Shown: one piece after another, positions 28,127 through 36,434 of the stretch | Layout: each line of letters starts with the position of its first letter | Position numbering within the stretch: the first letter of the stretch is position 1 | Assembly (NCBI GenBank): GCA_000620545.1 | Contig: JIBA01000006.1 | Span: forward strand, 1 to 50,567 | Direction: 5' to 3' | From: Intrasporangiaceae bacterium URHB0013 | GTDB lineage: Bacteria > Actinomycetota > Actinomycetes > Actinomycetales > Dermatophilaceae | DNA length: 50,567 bases | Program-made: the position numbers and the translations under genes | The notes under the pieces: model-generated | What the model saw: the letters and a program-made list of their open reading frames with translations, nothing else | Told to the model about the DNA's origin: nothing | The model's database searches: none

Positions 28127-28268
28127 GACGCTGGACCGGGCGCTCGACGTCTACGCGATGGTGTGCTCCATCCAGACGTTCGACGTCGCGACGCAGGAGC
28201 GGGGCTGGTCCGTGGACCAGGTCGAGCAGTGGTGGGTCGAGACGCTCACCGACCTCCTGCTCGCCTGA
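28125..28268 (+). pseudogene. C-terminal remnant of a TetR-family regulator
   Basis: 47 residues, LDRALDVYAMVCSIQTFDVATQERGWSVDQVEQWWVETLTDLLLA, match the last helices of TetR-family ligand domains. The DNA-binding half is absent; upstream codons in this frame are unrelated. The fragment's ATG overlaps the start codon of the divergent membrane gene (shared CATG), leaving no promoter room, so a deletion removed the 5' end. Confidence 0.6.
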
Positions 28269-28299
28269 CCTCCGCCCCCCCTGGCCGCGGCCCCTGCGG

Positions 28300-29280
28300 T
28301 CAGCCGTCGCAGCGAGCCAGGGTGAGGGCGAAGTCGGCGTCGGCGTCGGTCCACGTGCGCTCGACGCCGAAGCCCGCCGAGGCCAGCTCGTCGTGCAGGC
28401 GCTCTCGGCGGAACTTCGTCGAGATCTCGACGCGGATCTCCTCACCGTGCGCCAGCTCGAACGACAGGTCAGCGCCGGGGATGGTGACCCGCTGTGGCAT
28501 GTCGGCCCGCAGCCGGAGGTCCATCCGCTCCTGACGCGGGTCCCAGAAGGGGACGTAGGAGAAGGCGTCGACGTCGAAGTCGGCGCCGAGCTCGCGGTTG
28601 AGCACTCGGAGGCAGTTGGTCACGAACCTTGCGGTGACCCCGCGGCTGTCGTCGTAGGCCGGGATGAGTCGGTCGGTGCTCTTGACGAGGTCGGTGCCGA
28701 GGAGGAACCAGTCGCCCGGCTCGAGGCTGTCGTGCAGCGCGCCGAGGAAGGCGGCGCGTTCCTCGACATAGAAGTTGCCGATGGTGCCGCCGAGGAAGGC
28801 GACGAGGCGGCGGCCGCCGCGCGGCAGGTGACCGAGGTGCAGCGTGAAGTCGCCGACGAGCGCCTCGACGCGCAACGACGGGTAGCGCTCGGCCAGCATG
28901 GCGGCGGCGTCGCGCAGGGTCTGCTCGGACACGTCGACCGGGACGAAACGCTCGAGGCTGCCCGCCGCGGTGAAGGCGTCGAGGAGCGTACGGGTCTTGT
29001 CACTCGTGCCGCTGCCGAGCTCGACGACGGTCGTGGCGTCGCACGCGGCAACGATGTCGGCGGCGTGGTCGCGCAGGATCGCCCGCTCGCACTCGGTCGG
29101 GTAGTACTCCGGCAGCCGCGTGATCTCGTCGAAGAGGTCGGAGCCGACGTCGTCGTAGAGCCACTTCGGCGGCAGGGTGCGCGGCTGCGAGCCGAGCCCA
29201 CGGCGTACGTCCTCGACGAGCGCGACTGAGGCCCAGTCGGGGTCGAGCGCGACGGTGACGACCGGCTCGGGTGCACTCAT
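28300..29280 (-). CDS. egtD: L-histidine N-alpha-methyltransferase EgtD
   Basis: 326 aa; SAM-dependent trimethylation of histidine to hercynine, the first step of ergothioneine synthesis. The SAM-binding ELGSGTSDKT is at 87-96, YYPTECE at 59-65 is typical of EgtD, and FLGGTIGNF and SYVPFWDPRQERMDLRL are family segments that shape the substrate pocket. The ATG at 29280 overlaps the egtB stop by four bases (ATGA), so the two are translationally coupled. Confidence 0.95.
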   Translation of the reverse strand: MSAPEPVVTVALDPDWASVALVEDVRRGLGSQPRTLPPKWLYDDVGSDLFDEITRLPEYYPTECERAILRDHAADIVAACDATTVVELGSGTSDKTRTLLDAFTAAGSLERFVPVDVSEQTLRDAAAMLAERYPSLRVEALVGDFTLHLGHLPRGGRRLVAFLGGTIGNFYVEERAAFLGALHDSLEPGDWFLLGTDLVKSTDRLIPAYDDSRGVTARFVTNCLRVLNRELGADFDVDAFSYVPFWDPRQERMDLRLRADMPQRVTIPGADLSFELAHGEEIRVEISTKFRRERLHDELASAGFGVERTWTDADADFALTLARCDG

Positions 29281-30566
29281 CGGTGCCCACCGCCGTCGGC
29301 GAGGCGGACGCCGGAGAGGGCCCAGCGCGAGCCCGGTGGGAAGAAGTTGCGGTAGGTGGCGCGGGCGTGACCGGGCGGGGTCAGGGCGCACCCACCACGC
29401 AGGACCATCTGGCCGGACATGAACTTGCCGTTGTACTCGCCGATGGCCCCGGCCGGGGCGTGGTACCCCGGATAGGCGAGGTACGCCGAGCTCGTCCACT
29501 CCCAGCAGTCGCCGTAGACCTGGCGCAGGTGACCGGTGCTCGGTCCCGCCGCGCGGGGGTGGAAGGTCTCGGTGTCGGCGAGGTTGCCGCCGGCGCTCGC
29601 CGCGTCGGCCTGCCCGTCGGCCACGACGGCATGCTCCCACTCGACCTCGGTGGGCAACCGCTTGCCGGCCCACGTGGCGTAGGCGTCGGCCTCGTAGTGG
29701 CTGACGTGGCTCACGGGCAGGCCCGGGTCGACGGGCCGGGTGCCGCTGAGCGTGTGCTCGAACCAGACGCCGTCGACCTCGTTCCAGTAGAAGGGCGCCC
29801 GCCAGCCTTCGCCCCGCACCCTGGCCCAGCCGTCGGAGAGCCAGAGCTCGTGGCGCTCGTAGCCGCGGTCGGCCATGAATGCCAGCCACTCACCGTTGGT
29901 GACCAGGCGGTCGGCCAGTCGGTAGGGGTCGAGCCACTGCTGGTGCAGGGGCAGCTCGTTGTCGAAGCTGAAGCCGCCGCCTCGGTGTCCCACCTCGACG
30001 AGGCCGCCCTCGACGTCGACCCAGCCCAACGGGTCGGGTGCGGACGGCGCCAGGGGGCTGCCGGCATACGAGGGCTGGAGCGGGTTGACCGACAGGACGT
30101 GCTTGATGTCCATGAGCAACAGCTCCTGGTGCTGCTGCTCGTGGTGGAAGCCGAGCTCGATGGTCGACGTCAGCTTGTCGAGCGAGCCGCCGTCGAGGGT
30201 CGTGACGAGCTCGCGCATCCGCGCGTCGACGTCGGCGCGGTAGAGACCGACGTCCTGAGCGCCCGGGCGGGTGATGAAGCCGCGCTCGGCGCGGGCGTAA
30301 CGGGGCCCCACGCCCTCGTAGTAGCTGTTGAAGAGGAACCAGTACTGGTCCTGGTAGGGCCGGAACGACGGCTCGTGCTCGGCGAGCACGAACGTCTCGA
30401 AGAACCACGTGACGTGCGCGCGGTGCCACTTCGTCGGCGACACGTCGGGCATCGACTGGACGGTCTGGTCCTCGGGGGACAGCGGGGCGGCAAGCGTCTC
30501 GGTGTGGGCTCGCACCTCGTCGTAGCGCGCGACGAGCGCCTCGGCGTCCCAGATCAGGTCGGGCAT
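29277..30566 (-). CDS. egtB: Ergothioneine sulfoxide synthase EgtB
   Basis: 429 aa; iron- and oxygen-dependent coupling of hercynine with a thiol (gamma-Glu-Cys in mycobacterial type). The N-terminal DinB-like domain supplies the three-His iron site: His51 (WHRAHVTWFFE) and His142-x3-His146 (FHHEQQHQELL). The C-terminal half is an FGE/sulfatase-modifying domain (KRLPTEVEWEHAV, VYGDCWEWTSSAY, VLRGGCALTPPGH, YRNFFPPGSRWALSGVRLA). GGAGGAGG lies six bases before the ATG at 30566. Upstream is TAAGGT (reverse strand 30622-30627) and a palindrome at the predicted mRNA start. egtA, egtC and egtE are not adjacent. Confidence 0.95.
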   Translation of the reverse strand: MPDLIWDAEALVARYDEVRAHTETLAAPLSPEDQTVQSMPDVSPTKWHRAHVTWFFETFVLAEHEPSFRPYQDQYWFLFNSYYEGVGPRYARAERGFITRPGAQDVGLYRADVDARMRELVTTLDGGSLDKLTSTIELGFHHEQQHQELLLMDIKHVLSVNPLQPSYAGSPLAPSAPDPLGWVDVEGGLVEVGHRGGGFSFDNELPLHQQWLDPYRLADRLVTNGEWLAFMADRGYERHELWLSDGWARVRGEGWRAPFYWNEVDGVWFEHTLSGTRPVDPGLPVSHVSHYEADAYATWAGKRLPTEVEWEHAVVADGQADAASAGGNLADTETFHPRAAGPSTGHLRQVYGDCWEWTSSAYLAYPGYHAPAGAIGEYNGKFMSGQMVLRGGCALTPPGHARATYRNFFPPGSRWALSGVRLADGGGHR

Positions 30567-30599
30567 GGGTGACCTCCTCCGTCCGGCCCCTGCGCACCG

Positions 30600-30618
30600 T
30601 GCACCGTTGACCGGTGCA
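30600..30618. promoter_or_regulatory. Palindrome TGCACCG-TTGAC-CGGTGCA at egtB start site
   Basis: A perfect 7-bp dyad immediately downstream of the egtB -10 element, covering the predicted transcription start. A repressor bound here would block egtBD. The regulator is unknown. Confidence 0.5.
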
Positions 30619-30775
30619 TCGACCTTAGGCGCACCCGGTGACACTCGCCCGCCCTGCCGGCCACCCACACCGAGGTGATCACGTCTTCTGGCCCAGCGGT
30701 GGCTGCACCTGGCCGCACCTGGGCGGCGGTTCGGTCGGCGTTCCCGGCGTCGGTCGTGGCGGTTAGGGTTCGGGC

Positions 30776-33478
30776 ATGGCCACCGCCCTGTACCGCCGTT
30801 ACCGGCCCGAGAGCTTCGCCGACGTCATCGGCCAGGAGCACGTGACGGAGCCGCTCATGCAGGCGCTGCGTACGGGTCGGGTCAACCACGCCTACCTCTT
30901 CAGCGGCCCACGCGGCTGCGGCAAGACGACCAGCGCGCGCATCCTCGCGCGCTGTCTCAACTGCGAGCAGGGCCCGACGCCGATCCCGTGCGGCACCTGC
31001 GACTCGTGCGTGGCGCTCGCGCGCGGCGGCTCGGGGTCGGTCGACGTCATCGAGATCGACGCCGCGAGCCACGGTGGTGTCGACGACGCCCGCGACCTGC
31101 GCGAACGGGCGAGCTACGGCCCGGCGCAGAGTCGCTTCAAGATCTACATCATCGACGAGGCGCACATGGTGACGCCGCAGGGCTTCAACGCGCTGCTCAA
31201 GATCGTCGAGGAGCCGCCGGAGCACGTGAAGTTCGTCTTCGCCACCACCGAGCCCGAGAAGGTCATCGGCACGATCCGGTCGCGCACGCACCACTACCCC
31301 TTCCGGCTCGTCCCGCCGGCGAAGCTGTCGACCTACATGGAGCGGCTGCTCGAGTCCGAGCACGTGGCCGTCCAGCCGGGGGTGCTCAGCTTCGTCACGC
31401 GCGCGGGCGGTGGATCGGTCCGTGACTCCCTCTCGGTGCTCGACCAGCTCATCGCGGGGTCGGGTCCCGAGGGGCTGACATACGACGGCGCCGTGTCGCT
31501 GCTCGGCTTCACCGACGGAGAGCTGCTCGACAGCACGGTCGACGCGATGGCCGCCGGTGACGGCGCGGCGACGTTCCGCCAGATCGACCGGGTCATCGAG
31601 TCCGGCCACGACCCACGCCGGTTCGTCGAGGACCTCCTCGAGCGACTGCGCGACCTCATCATCGTCGCGGCCATCCCCGAGGGCGTCTCCCAGGTGCTGC
31701 GCGGCGTCCCCGAGGACCAGCTCGAGCGCATGCGGGTCCAGCAGGCGGCGTTCGGTCCCGGGGCGCTCTCCCGCGCGGCCGACATCGTCAACACCGGCCT
31801 CACCGAGATGACGGGCGCCACCGCCCCGCGCCTCCAGCTCGAGCTCATCTGCGCGCGCATCCTCCTGCCGGCCGCCTCCGGCGAGCAGGGGTATGCCGCC
31901 CGCCTCGACCGTCTCGAACGCCGTCTCGACGTCGGCGGGGTCCCGACCGCCGCACGCGGCGATGCACCGCCCGTGGGGCCGTCGGCCCACGCATCGCAGG
32001 CCCGGCCGGCTGGCCCGGCTGCCCCGGCCGGCCCGGCTGGCCCGCCGCCCGGGTCGGGTGGCGCTCCGGTGTCTGCTCCGCCGCGGACCGTGTCCGACTA
32101 CACGCCGGCCTCGAGCGGTGGCTCGACGTCCCCGTCGCACGCGGCGGGTGGCATGGGTGGCGGCGGTCGCAGCACCGGAGTCGAGCCCGCCCCAGCCGGG
32201 TCCGCCGTGCCCCCGGCGAGCTCTGGCCCCGGTGACGTGGCGCGCGTCGACGATGCCCGTGCCGAGGTCGGCGCGCCGCCCGTCCCGACGCTGCAGGAGT
32301 CGGTGGGCGGTCCGTCCACCGTCGACCGGTCGCACGGTGGGGGTGAGCAGCATCTCGCCGGCGCGTCCGAGCAGGCGGGGTCGGGGGCGACCGCGTCCGG
32401 GTCCGCTGCGCATCCTGACCTGGCTCAGGTCCGGGCCGGCAGCGAGTCGGCCCCCACAGGTGCGCAGGACGCCGCAGGTGTCGCTGGTGGCGGTGGCGCC
32501 TCGGCGGGCGGCGCCTCGGGAGGCATGGACACCGACGCGATCCGTCGCGCCTGGCCCAACGTGCTCGGTCGCATCTTCACGATGCGGCGCCTCACCTGGA
32601 CCTTCGTGTCGCAGAACGCCCAGGTCACCGCCTTCGACGGCAAGAAGCTCACCCTCGGGATCGCGACAGCCGGTCTCACGCAGACCTTCCGTGCGGGCAA
32701 CCACGCCGACGTCGTGCGGCAGGCACTGATCGACGAGCTCGGCGTCGACGCCATCGTGGACGGCGTCCACGTCGACGACGTTTCGCAGCAGGCTCCGGTC
32801 GCGCCTCCGCCTGGCGCCGTTCCCGCGGGGCTTCCGGATCCGCCGAGCAAGGGCGACGTCGCCGGTCCGGCCGACGGTGGGCAGTCCGGCCGTCTGCAGG
32901 GCGATGCCGGCGCAGGTCGCCAGTCGTGGGGGGACGCCGGGGCCGGGCACGAGTCCGCCGGACCCGGGAGCGGCGCCCCGAGCCGGCCCGGCGGCTCCGC
33001 TGGTGGCGGCGCGCAGGCGTCCGCAGGGTCGCGTGGCGCCACAGCACTCGCCGACGCCGGCCTGAGCCCGGTCGCCGGTCGGTCGCTCGAGGAGAACGCC
33101 GGGTGGGGGTCGGCGACGGGCCCCGCGCCCGACTGGGCCACCGCCCCGACGGCCGCCCCGGCAGTGGCTGGTGAGGTGCACGGCGGACCGTCGTCCGCGG
33201 CGGCTCCGGCCGACGGCCCGGCGACGGCTTCCCGGGGGAGCGAGGTCCCCACGGACTCGGCAGTGCGTGGTGCGAGCGCGGTGCGGCAGTCATTCGCGCA
33301 GGCCCGTTCGCGCGCCGGGGGCTCGCGCCCCAGCGACGACGACCAGCCGCGACCGCCGGCGACCGACGACTCGGCGGTCAGTGACGACGACGAGGACATC
33401 GAACAGTCCGGAGACGTCGGTCGCGCCGTCATCGAGAAGGTGCTCGGCGGCCGCGTCGTCCAGGAGCTCGGCGACTGA
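30776..33478 (+). CDS. dnaX: DNA polymerase III subunits gamma and tau
   Basis: 900 aa; the clamp-loader ATPase that organises the replisome. The N-terminal AAA+ domain has Walker A GPRGCGKT (44-51), a zinc site with Cys63, Cys72, Cys75 and Cys78, and Walker B IIDEAH (125-130), followed by the SRC-type helix (GGSVRDSLSVLDQLIAG). After about residue 380 there are two long Gly/Pro/Ala/Ser-rich linkers flanking a folded tau-type domain (IRRAWPNVLGRIFTMRRLTWTFVSQNAQV, about 586-680), making it long for the family. TAGGGT (30764-30769) ends 6 bases before the ATG: leaderless. Confidence 0.96.
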   Translation: MATALYRRYRPESFADVIGQEHVTEPLMQALRTGRVNHAYLFSGPRGCGKTTSARILARCLNCEQGPTPIPCGTCDSCVALARGGSGSVDVIEIDAASHGGVDDARDLRERASYGPAQSRFKIYIIDEAHMVTPQGFNALLKIVEEPPEHVKFVFATTEPEKVIGTIRSRTHHYPFRLVPPAKLSTYMERLLESEHVAVQPGVLSFVTRAGGGSVRDSLSVLDQLIAGSGPEGLTYDGAVSLLGFTDGELLDSTVDAMAAGDGAATFRQIDRVIESGHDPRRFVEDLLERLRDLIIVAAIPEGVSQVLRGVPEDQLERMRVQQAAFGPGALSRAADIVNTGLTEMTGATAPRLQLELICARILLPAASGEQGYAARLDRLERRLDVGGVPTAARGDAPPVGPSAHASQARPAGPAAPAGPAGPPPGSGGAPVSAPPRTVSDYTPASSGGSTSPSHAAGGMGGGGRSTGVEPAPAGSAVPPASSGPGDVARVDDARAEVGAPPVPTLQESVGGPSTVDRSHGGGEQHLAGASEQAGSGATASGSAAHPDLAQVRAGSESAPTGAQDAAGVAGGGGASAGGASGGMDTDAIRRAWPNVLGRIFTMRRLTWTFVSQNAQVTAFDGKKLTLGIATAGLTQTFRAGNHADVVRQALIDELGVDAIVDGVHVDDVSQQAPVAPPPGAVPAGLPDPPSKGDVAGPADGGQSGRLQGDAGAGRQSWGDAGAGHESAGPGSGAPSRPGGSAGGGAQASAGSRGATALADAGLSPVAGRSLEENAGWGSATGPAPDWATAPTAAPAVAGEVHGGPSSAAAPADGPATASRGSEVPTDSAVRGASAVRQSFAQARSRAGGSRPSDDDQPRPPATDDSAVSDDDEDIEQSGDVGRAVIEKVLGGRVVQELGD

Positions 33479-33577
33479 TCCTCGCCGCCGCGGACCGACC
33501 CGGTGGGTCCGCCCGGGCGTGGGTCGAGCAATCCGATTCAGGCATGGGGCGGGCGCGGGCGGGAGTAGCGTCGAGAC

Positions 33578-34336
33578 GTGACCTTCGAGGTTGCGGCGGA
33601 CGCCTACAACCGCTTCATGGGGCGTTACTCGGGGCCGCTTGCCACACGATTCGCCGACTGGTCCGGGGTTGCCGGCCCGAGCCGGGCGCTCGACGTGGGC
33701 TGTGGGACCGGTGCCCTGACCCGTGTGCTCATCGACCGGCTCGGGGTCGACGGTGTCTCCGCGATCGACCCGTCCCCGCAGCTGCTCGCCAACCTGCGCC
33801 AGTCGTTCCCGACGCTCGACGTGCAGACCGGTGCGGCCGAGCAGCTGCCCTACCCGGACGACCTCTTCGACCACACGCTCGCTCAGCTCGTCGTCAGCTT
33901 CATGGCCGACCCGGTGCTGGGGCTGCATGAGATGGCCCGCGTCACGCGCCCTGGCGGTACGGTCTCGGCCTGCGTGTGGGACCTCGCGGGGGGCGGGGCG
34001 CCCTTGGCCCCTTTCTGGCGGGCGGCGCGCGACCTCGACCCGGACGTCGACGACGAGTCCGGGCGGGCCGGGGTCCGCGAGGGCGAGCTCGCGCGCCTCT
34101 GCGACCAGGCCGGACTCAACCAGATCGAGGACACGGCGCTCACGGTGACGGTGCGGCACCCGACCTTCGAGGACTGGTGGGACCCCTACACCTTGGGTGT
34201 CGGGCCGGCAGGGGCGCACGTGCAGAGCCTCGATGAGGTCAGCCGCATCCGCCTGCGCGACCACTGCCGCGAGCTGCTGCCCGAGCCGCCCTTCTACATC
34301 ATGGCCGCCGCGTGGGCGGTCCGTGCCCACGCCTGA
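33578..34336 (+). CDS. Class I SAM-dependent methyltransferase
   Basis: 252 aa. SAM motif I ALDVGCGTGAL (about 37-47), the acidic end of beta-2 in SAIDPS, motif near GAAEQLPYPDDLFD and the post-motif RPGG place it in the Methyltransf_11/UbiE-like group. Substrate unknown. TAGCGT (33566-33571) ends 6 bases before the GTG start, a leaderless promoter, so it is transcribed separately from dnaX. Confidence 0.88.
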   Translation: MTFEVAADAYNRFMGRYSGPLATRFADWSGVAGPSRALDVGCGTGALTRVLIDRLGVDGVSAIDPSPQLLANLRQSFPTLDVQTGAAEQLPYPDDLFDHTLAQLVVSFMADPVLGLHEMARVTRPGGTVSACVWDLAGGGAPLAPFWRAARDLDPDVDDESGRAGVREGELARLCDQAGLNQIEDTALTVTVRHPTFEDWWDPYTLGVGPAGAHVQSLDEVSRIRLRDHCRELLPEPPFYIMAAAWAVRAHA

Positions 34337-34456
34337 GCGACCGGCCGGCGAGGGAGCAACCGGTCCCAGCCGAACGCATACCAAGGGGTGAACACCCGCG
34401 GGGGTCGCGTGGGTGCGCCACCCTCACGCACTCGCGCCGCCCCTAGGCTGTGGCCC

Positions 34457-35131
34457 ATGTTCTACAGCCTCGGGCGCAATCTCCTGTACCCGCTGTCCCA
34501 TGCGCTGTACCGACCCACGATCGAGGGCAAGGACAACCTGCCCCGGGAGGGCGGGGTTATCGTGGCGAGCAACCACCTGTCGTTCATCGACTCCTTCGCG
34601 ATCCCCCTCGCCTCCCCTCGGCAGGTGCGCTTCCTGGCCAAGGAGGAGTACTGGACGGGCTCGGGAGTCGGCGGTCTGCTCCGCAAGGGCTTCTTCAGCT
34701 CCGTCGGCATGGTCCCGGTCAACCGGCACTCGGCGACCGCGGCGCAGGAGAGCCTCGACGCGGCGCTCGAGGTGCTCAAGGCGGGCGACGCGTTCGGCAT
34801 CTATCCCGAGGGCACGCGGTCGCGGGACGGCCGGCTCTACCGCGGGCGCACAGGTGTGGCGTGGCTGGCCCTGACTGCGCAGGTGCCGGTCGTGCCGGTC
34901 GGGCTCATCGGCACCGAGGACATCCAGCCGGTCGGTGCAAGGTTCCCGCGGCTCGCGAAGGTGACCGTGCGCTTCGGTGAGCCGATCGGCGTCGAGGAGT
35001 ATGCCGGTGTGCCCGCAGGCAAGGCGCGCCGTCAGCTGACCGATCGGGTCATGGAGGCCATTGCCGAGCTGAGCGGTCAGGAGCGCGTCGACGCGTACAA
35101 CGAGGTGCCCGGGGGAGAGCCCTCCGCCTGA
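34457..35131 (+). CDS. 1-acyl-glycerol-3-phosphate acyltransferase (PlsC-like)
   Basis: 224 aa. The acyltransferase HX4D motif NHLSFID (His40, Asp45) and EGTRSRDG (118-125) are intact, with VPVVPVGLIG following. It probably transfers an acyl chain to a lysophospholipid or related acceptor at the membrane. The ATG at 34457 is chosen because TAGGCT (34444-34449) ends 7 bases before it (leaderless); the frame is open 69 bp upstream. Confidence 0.9.
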   Translation: MFYSLGRNLLYPLSHALYRPTIEGKDNLPREGGVIVASNHLSFIDSFAIPLASPRQVRFLAKEEYWTGSGVGGLLRKGFFSSVGMVPVNRHSATAAQESLDAALEVLKAGDAFGIYPEGTRSRDGRLYRGRTGVAWLALTAQVPVVPVGLIGTEDIQPVGARFPRLAKVTVRFGEPIGVEEYAGVPAGKARRQLTDRVMEAIAELSGQERVDAYNEVPGGEPSA

Positions 35132-35157
35132 CCCGGCAGGTCGACCGCCTGCATTGC

Positions 35158-35178
35158 AGATGCGACCCTGTCGCATCT
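35158..35178. promoter_or_regulatory. Operator palindrome AGATGCGAC-CCT-GTCGCATCT at nicT promoter
   Basis: A perfect 9-bp inverted repeat with a 3-base centre, whose last base is the first of the -10 element TAGCGT (35178-35183), which ends 6 bases before the GTG at 35190. A repressor here would block RNA polymerase directly. A nickel/cobalt-responsive regulator is the obvious guess given the gene; identity unknown. Confidence 0.7.
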
Positions 35179-35189
35179 AGCGTGGTGCC

Positions 35190-36302
35190 GTGAACGCCCC
35201 GACCACCTCTGCCGTCACGACCGGCCCACGCCCGGCACCTGCGCGGATCGGACCTGCCGAGCGTCGCAGCCTCCTCGGGATGGCGGCGTTCGTCGCACTG
35301 CTGCACGTCGTCGGCTGGGGACTGCTCGTGCTGTTCGTCGCCCCGGAGGAGTATCGCGTCGAGGGCCAGCTCTTCGGAGTCGGGCTCGGCGTCACCGCCT
35401 ACACCTTGGGGATGCGCCACGCCTTCGACGCCGACCACATCGCGGCCATCGACAACACGACCCGCAAGCTCCTCGCCGACGGGCGACAGTCGATGAGCGT
35501 GGGCTTCTGGTTCAGCCTCGGTCACTCCTCGGTCGTCCTGGTCATCGTCATGCTGCTCGCCCTCGGCATTCGGGCCCTCGCCGGCGCCCTCGAGGACGAC
35601 GGCTCGGCGCTGCAGCAGGTGACCGGCGTCTGGGGCACCACGGTCTCGGGCGTCTTCCTCGTCCTCATCGGCCTGGTCAACCTCGCGGCGCTCGTCGGCA
35701 TCCTCAAGGTGTTCCGCCGGATGCGCTCGGGGCACTACGACGAGGCCGAGCTCGAGCGGCAGCTCGACAAGCGCGGCTTCCTCAACCGCCTCCTGGGCCG
35801 CGTCACGCGAGCCGTGCGCAAGCCCTGGCACATGTACCCCGTCGGCCTGCTGTTCGGGCTCGGCTTCGACACGGTGACCGAGGTCGGACTGCTCGTCATC
35901 GCCGGCGGCGCCGCCGCAGCAGACCTGCCCTGGTATGCCGTGCTGACCCTTCCCGTGCTCTTCGCCGCGGGCATGTCGCTCCTCGACAGCCTTGACGGGT
36001 CGTTCATGAACTTCGCCTACGGCTGGGCGTTCAACCGGCCGGTGCGCAAGATCTACTACAACATCACCGTCACCTCGCTCTCGGTCGCGGTCGCGCTCGT
36101 CATCGGGCTCATCGAGCTCGTCGGCCTGCTCGGCGAGAAGCTCGGCATCACGAGCGGGCCGGTCGCCTGGGTCGCCTCGATCGACCTCGGGGACGTCGGC
36201 TTCTGGATCGTCGGACTCTTCCTCGTCACGTGGGTGGTGGCACTTGCCGTGTGGCGCTTCGGGCGCATCGAGGAGCGGTGGTCGGCGGCGCTCGCCGACT
36301 GA
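35190..36302 (+). CDS. NiCoT-family nickel/cobalt transporter
   Basis: A 370-aa high-affinity Ni2+/Co2+ permease of the HoxN/NixA/NicT family with about eight TM helices. The TM2 signature RHAFDADHIAAIDN (His77, Asp80, Asp82, His83) that binds the metal is intact, as are FWFSLGHSSVV, LGFDTVTEVGLL and GMSLLDSLDGSFMNFAYGWAF. No His-rich loop. No urease, hydrogenase or cobalamin genes are in the window. Controlled by the overlapping palindrome. Confidence 0.93.
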   Translation: MNAPTTSAVTTGPRPAPARIGPAERRSLLGMAAFVALLHVVGWGLLVLFVAPEEYRVEGQLFGVGLGVTAYTLGMRHAFDADHIAAIDNTTRKLLADGRQSMSVGFWFSLGHSSVVLVIVMLLALGIRALAGALEDDGSALQQVTGVWGTTVSGVFLVLIGLVNLAALVGILKVFRRMRSGHYDEAELERQLDKRGFLNRLLGRVTRAVRKPWHMYPVGLLFGLGFDTVTEVGLLVIAGGAAAADLPWYAVLTLPVLFAAGMSLLDSLDGSFMNFAYGWAFNRPVRKIYYNITVTSLSVAVALVIGLIELVGLLGEKLGITSGPVAWVASIDLGDVGFWIVGLFLVTWVVALAVWRFGRIEERWSAALAD

Positions 36303-36387
36303 GGTCGAGAGGCGGCCGGGACGACGGGCCACCGGAGCGTCGACGTGCCCGGGGACGGGGCGGCTCGAGTGGTCACCTCCGTCGCGC

Positions 36388-36428
36388 ATGGAAGTGAGCA
36401 CTCGACTTCGTATGGAAGTGAGCACTCG
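36388..36428. repeat. Two 17-bp direct repeats, 24-bp period
   Basis: ATGGAAGTGAGCACTCG occurs at 36388-36404 and 36412-36428, in the gap between the convergent nicT and aminotransferase genes. Function unknown. Confidence 0.6.
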
Positions 36429-36434
36429 GCTGCG

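Noticed and set aside
23947-28128. A 1393-codon open frame on the plus strand
   Set aside because: It runs antiparallel across four well-supported genes (Eis, ABC permease, ATPase, DUF3817), is Arg/Gly/Glu-rich with no domain, and is a by-product of high GC content.
35132-35189. Cobalamin or NiCo riboswitch before the nickel/cobalt transporter
   Set aside because: Only 58 bases lie between genes, the promoter appears leaderless, and the dyad fits a protein operator better.
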